Source: Deltaproteobacteria bacterium (GTDB taxonomy: Bacteria; Desulfobacterota; Binatia; DP-6). From it: a stretch of 39,130 bases of DNA. Of the stretch, positions 38,682 through 39,130 are shown in pieces. The position numbers were made by a program, and so were the translations under genes. The notes beneath the pieces were generated by a model that was not told the DNA's origin, ran no database searches, and saw only the letters and a list, made by a program, of their open reading frames with translations. Position 1 is the stretch's first letter, and each line of letters opens with the position of its first letter. Location: assembly GCA_005879795.1 (NCBI GenBank), contig VBKJ01000137.1, positions 1-39,130 of the forward strand, read 5' to 3'.

Positions 38682-38819
38682 CTATCGCTCCAGCAGCCGC
38701 CTTAGCTCCCGCACCTCCTCCTCCAGCTCGCGGCTCCGCCGCTCCAGCCGGAGGAGATACGCGAAGAGCCCGATCCACACCGCGGCATACGCCGCGAACA
38801 GGTACGGCAGGTTCGTCAC
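38682..38819 (-). CDS. ccmD: Haem exporter protein CcmD
   Basis: 45 residues. A single membrane helix (LPYLFAAYAAVWIGLFAYLLRL) with the AYAAVW(I/L)G pattern followed by a basic coiled tail (ERRSRELEEEVRELRRLLER), as in CcmD of cytochrome c maturation System I. CcmD helps release holo-CcmE from the CcmABC complex at the inner membrane. The GTG start overlaps the ccmC stop as GTGA, which supports the call despite its small size. Confidence 0.8.
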   Translation of the reverse strand: MTNLPYLFAAYAAVWIGLFAYLLRLERRSRELEEEVRELRRLLER

Positions 38820-39130
38820 GCTGCCTCCCCTCCGCGCGCCAGCGTCTCGCGCCGGAGCGCCGTGACCTCCTCGCCGAGGCGCGCGGCGCGCATGCGAAGC
38901 GTGATCAGCCAGCCGGCCAGCAACACGAGCGCCAGCGCCGACACCGCGAGCCCCGCGCGCATCCACGGATCCACCAGCCCCGAGCCGCCCTCGTTGCGCG
39001 TGATGACCGCCGGGTGGATGCCGCGCAGCAGGCGCACCGACACCATGATGATCGGGATGTCGAGCACGCCGATGATGCCGAGCACGGCGGCGTAGCGGCG
39101 GACGGCCTCCTCCTCGCCGCCGAAGGCGCG
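38816..39130 (-). CDS. ccmC: Haem exporter protein CcmC, C-terminal part (cut by window edge)
   Basis: Only the last 104 residues are inside the window; the 5' part lies beyond 39130. AVRRYAAVLGIIGVLDIPIIMVSVRLLRGIHPAVI is typical of the last third of CcmC, including the conserved P and the His of LRGIHP. A final membrane helix (AGLAVSALALVLLAGWLITL) and a charged tail follow. CcmC hands haem to CcmE in the inner membrane. The WWD haem-binding motif would be in the missing part. It is coupled to ccmD by a 4-nt overlap. Confidence 0.88.
   Translation of the reverse strand, partial: RAFGGEEEAVRRYAAVLGIIGVLDIPIIMVSVRLLRGIHPAVITRNEGGSGLVDPWMRAGLAVSALALVLLAGWLITLRMRAARLGEEVTALRRETLARGGEAA

Noticed and set aside
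37626-39130. Defence island or phage region around the VapBC pair
   Set aside because: The neighbours are cytochrome maturation and metabolic genes; a lone VapBC module is common in chromosomes and no integrase or nuclease cluster is present.

Overview
The window is very GC-rich DNA (visually around 70% G+C) from a Gram-negative bacterium. Evidence for the cell type is two outer-membrane barrel-type proteins, a System I cytochrome c maturation locus (ccmC-ccmD) at the right edge, several Sec signal peptides, and lipid genes such as phosphatidylcholine synthase. Secreted Cys-rich proteins with Thr/Ser linkers, a matrixin protease with calcium-binding repeats and the ether-lipid type enzyme would fit an uncultured deltaproteobacterial or Binatota/Myxococcota-like lineage. 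That placement is an inference only. I saw no tRNA, rRNA, CRISPR array, prophage or insertion sequence.

Layout. 1-6100: coaE and a PDZ exported protein (minus), an alpha/beta hydrolase (plus), a tandem pair of ferritin-like paralogues and a GAF/coiled-coil/receiver protein (minus). 6200-11200: a TPR protein, glpD, an alkylglycerone-phosphate-synthase-like flavoprotein and a DAO-family flavoprotein (plus). 11200-15400: a secreted Cys-rich protein with a glycosidase-like domain (minus), a secreted DUF5666 plus tyrosine-phosphatase fusion (plus) and a DAHP synthase (minus). 15400-23300: a glycerol-kinase-like FGGY kinase coupled to an MmgE/PrpD protein, a matrixin protease, and a tightly overlapping VOC - phosphatidylcholine synthase - DUF4838 operon (all plus). 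23300-31100: a minus-strand block with a cytochrome c / copper monooxygenase fusion, an unknown protein, two tandem DUF1302-like outer-membrane proteins, a TetR regulator and a rhomboid protease. 31100-39130: PGPGW membrane protein, zinc ribbon, riboflavin synthase (plus); ABC1/AarF kinase (minus); a small unknown protein (plus); an Etf-linked FAD dehydrogenase operon (minus); a GFA-family protein (plus); a VapBC module and ccmC-ccmD plus a membrane protein (minus).

Two patterns cut across the gene list. First, many transcription units have a sigma70-like promoter (TTGnnn, 17-18 bp spacer, TAnnnT-like -10) whose -10 box lies only about 5-9 nt from the start codon. This predicts leaderless or nearly leaderless mRNAs and often settles the choice of start. 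Second, two intergenic elements of 122-123 nt (20221-20343, and 32166-32287 read on the minus strand) each sit just downstream of a stop codon. They share loop-edge sequences but have different, still fully paired 24-25 bp stems, as expected of a structured RNA or 3'-end element family. The DUF1302 pair is a tandem duplication that also carried the 3' tip of the tetR gene with it.
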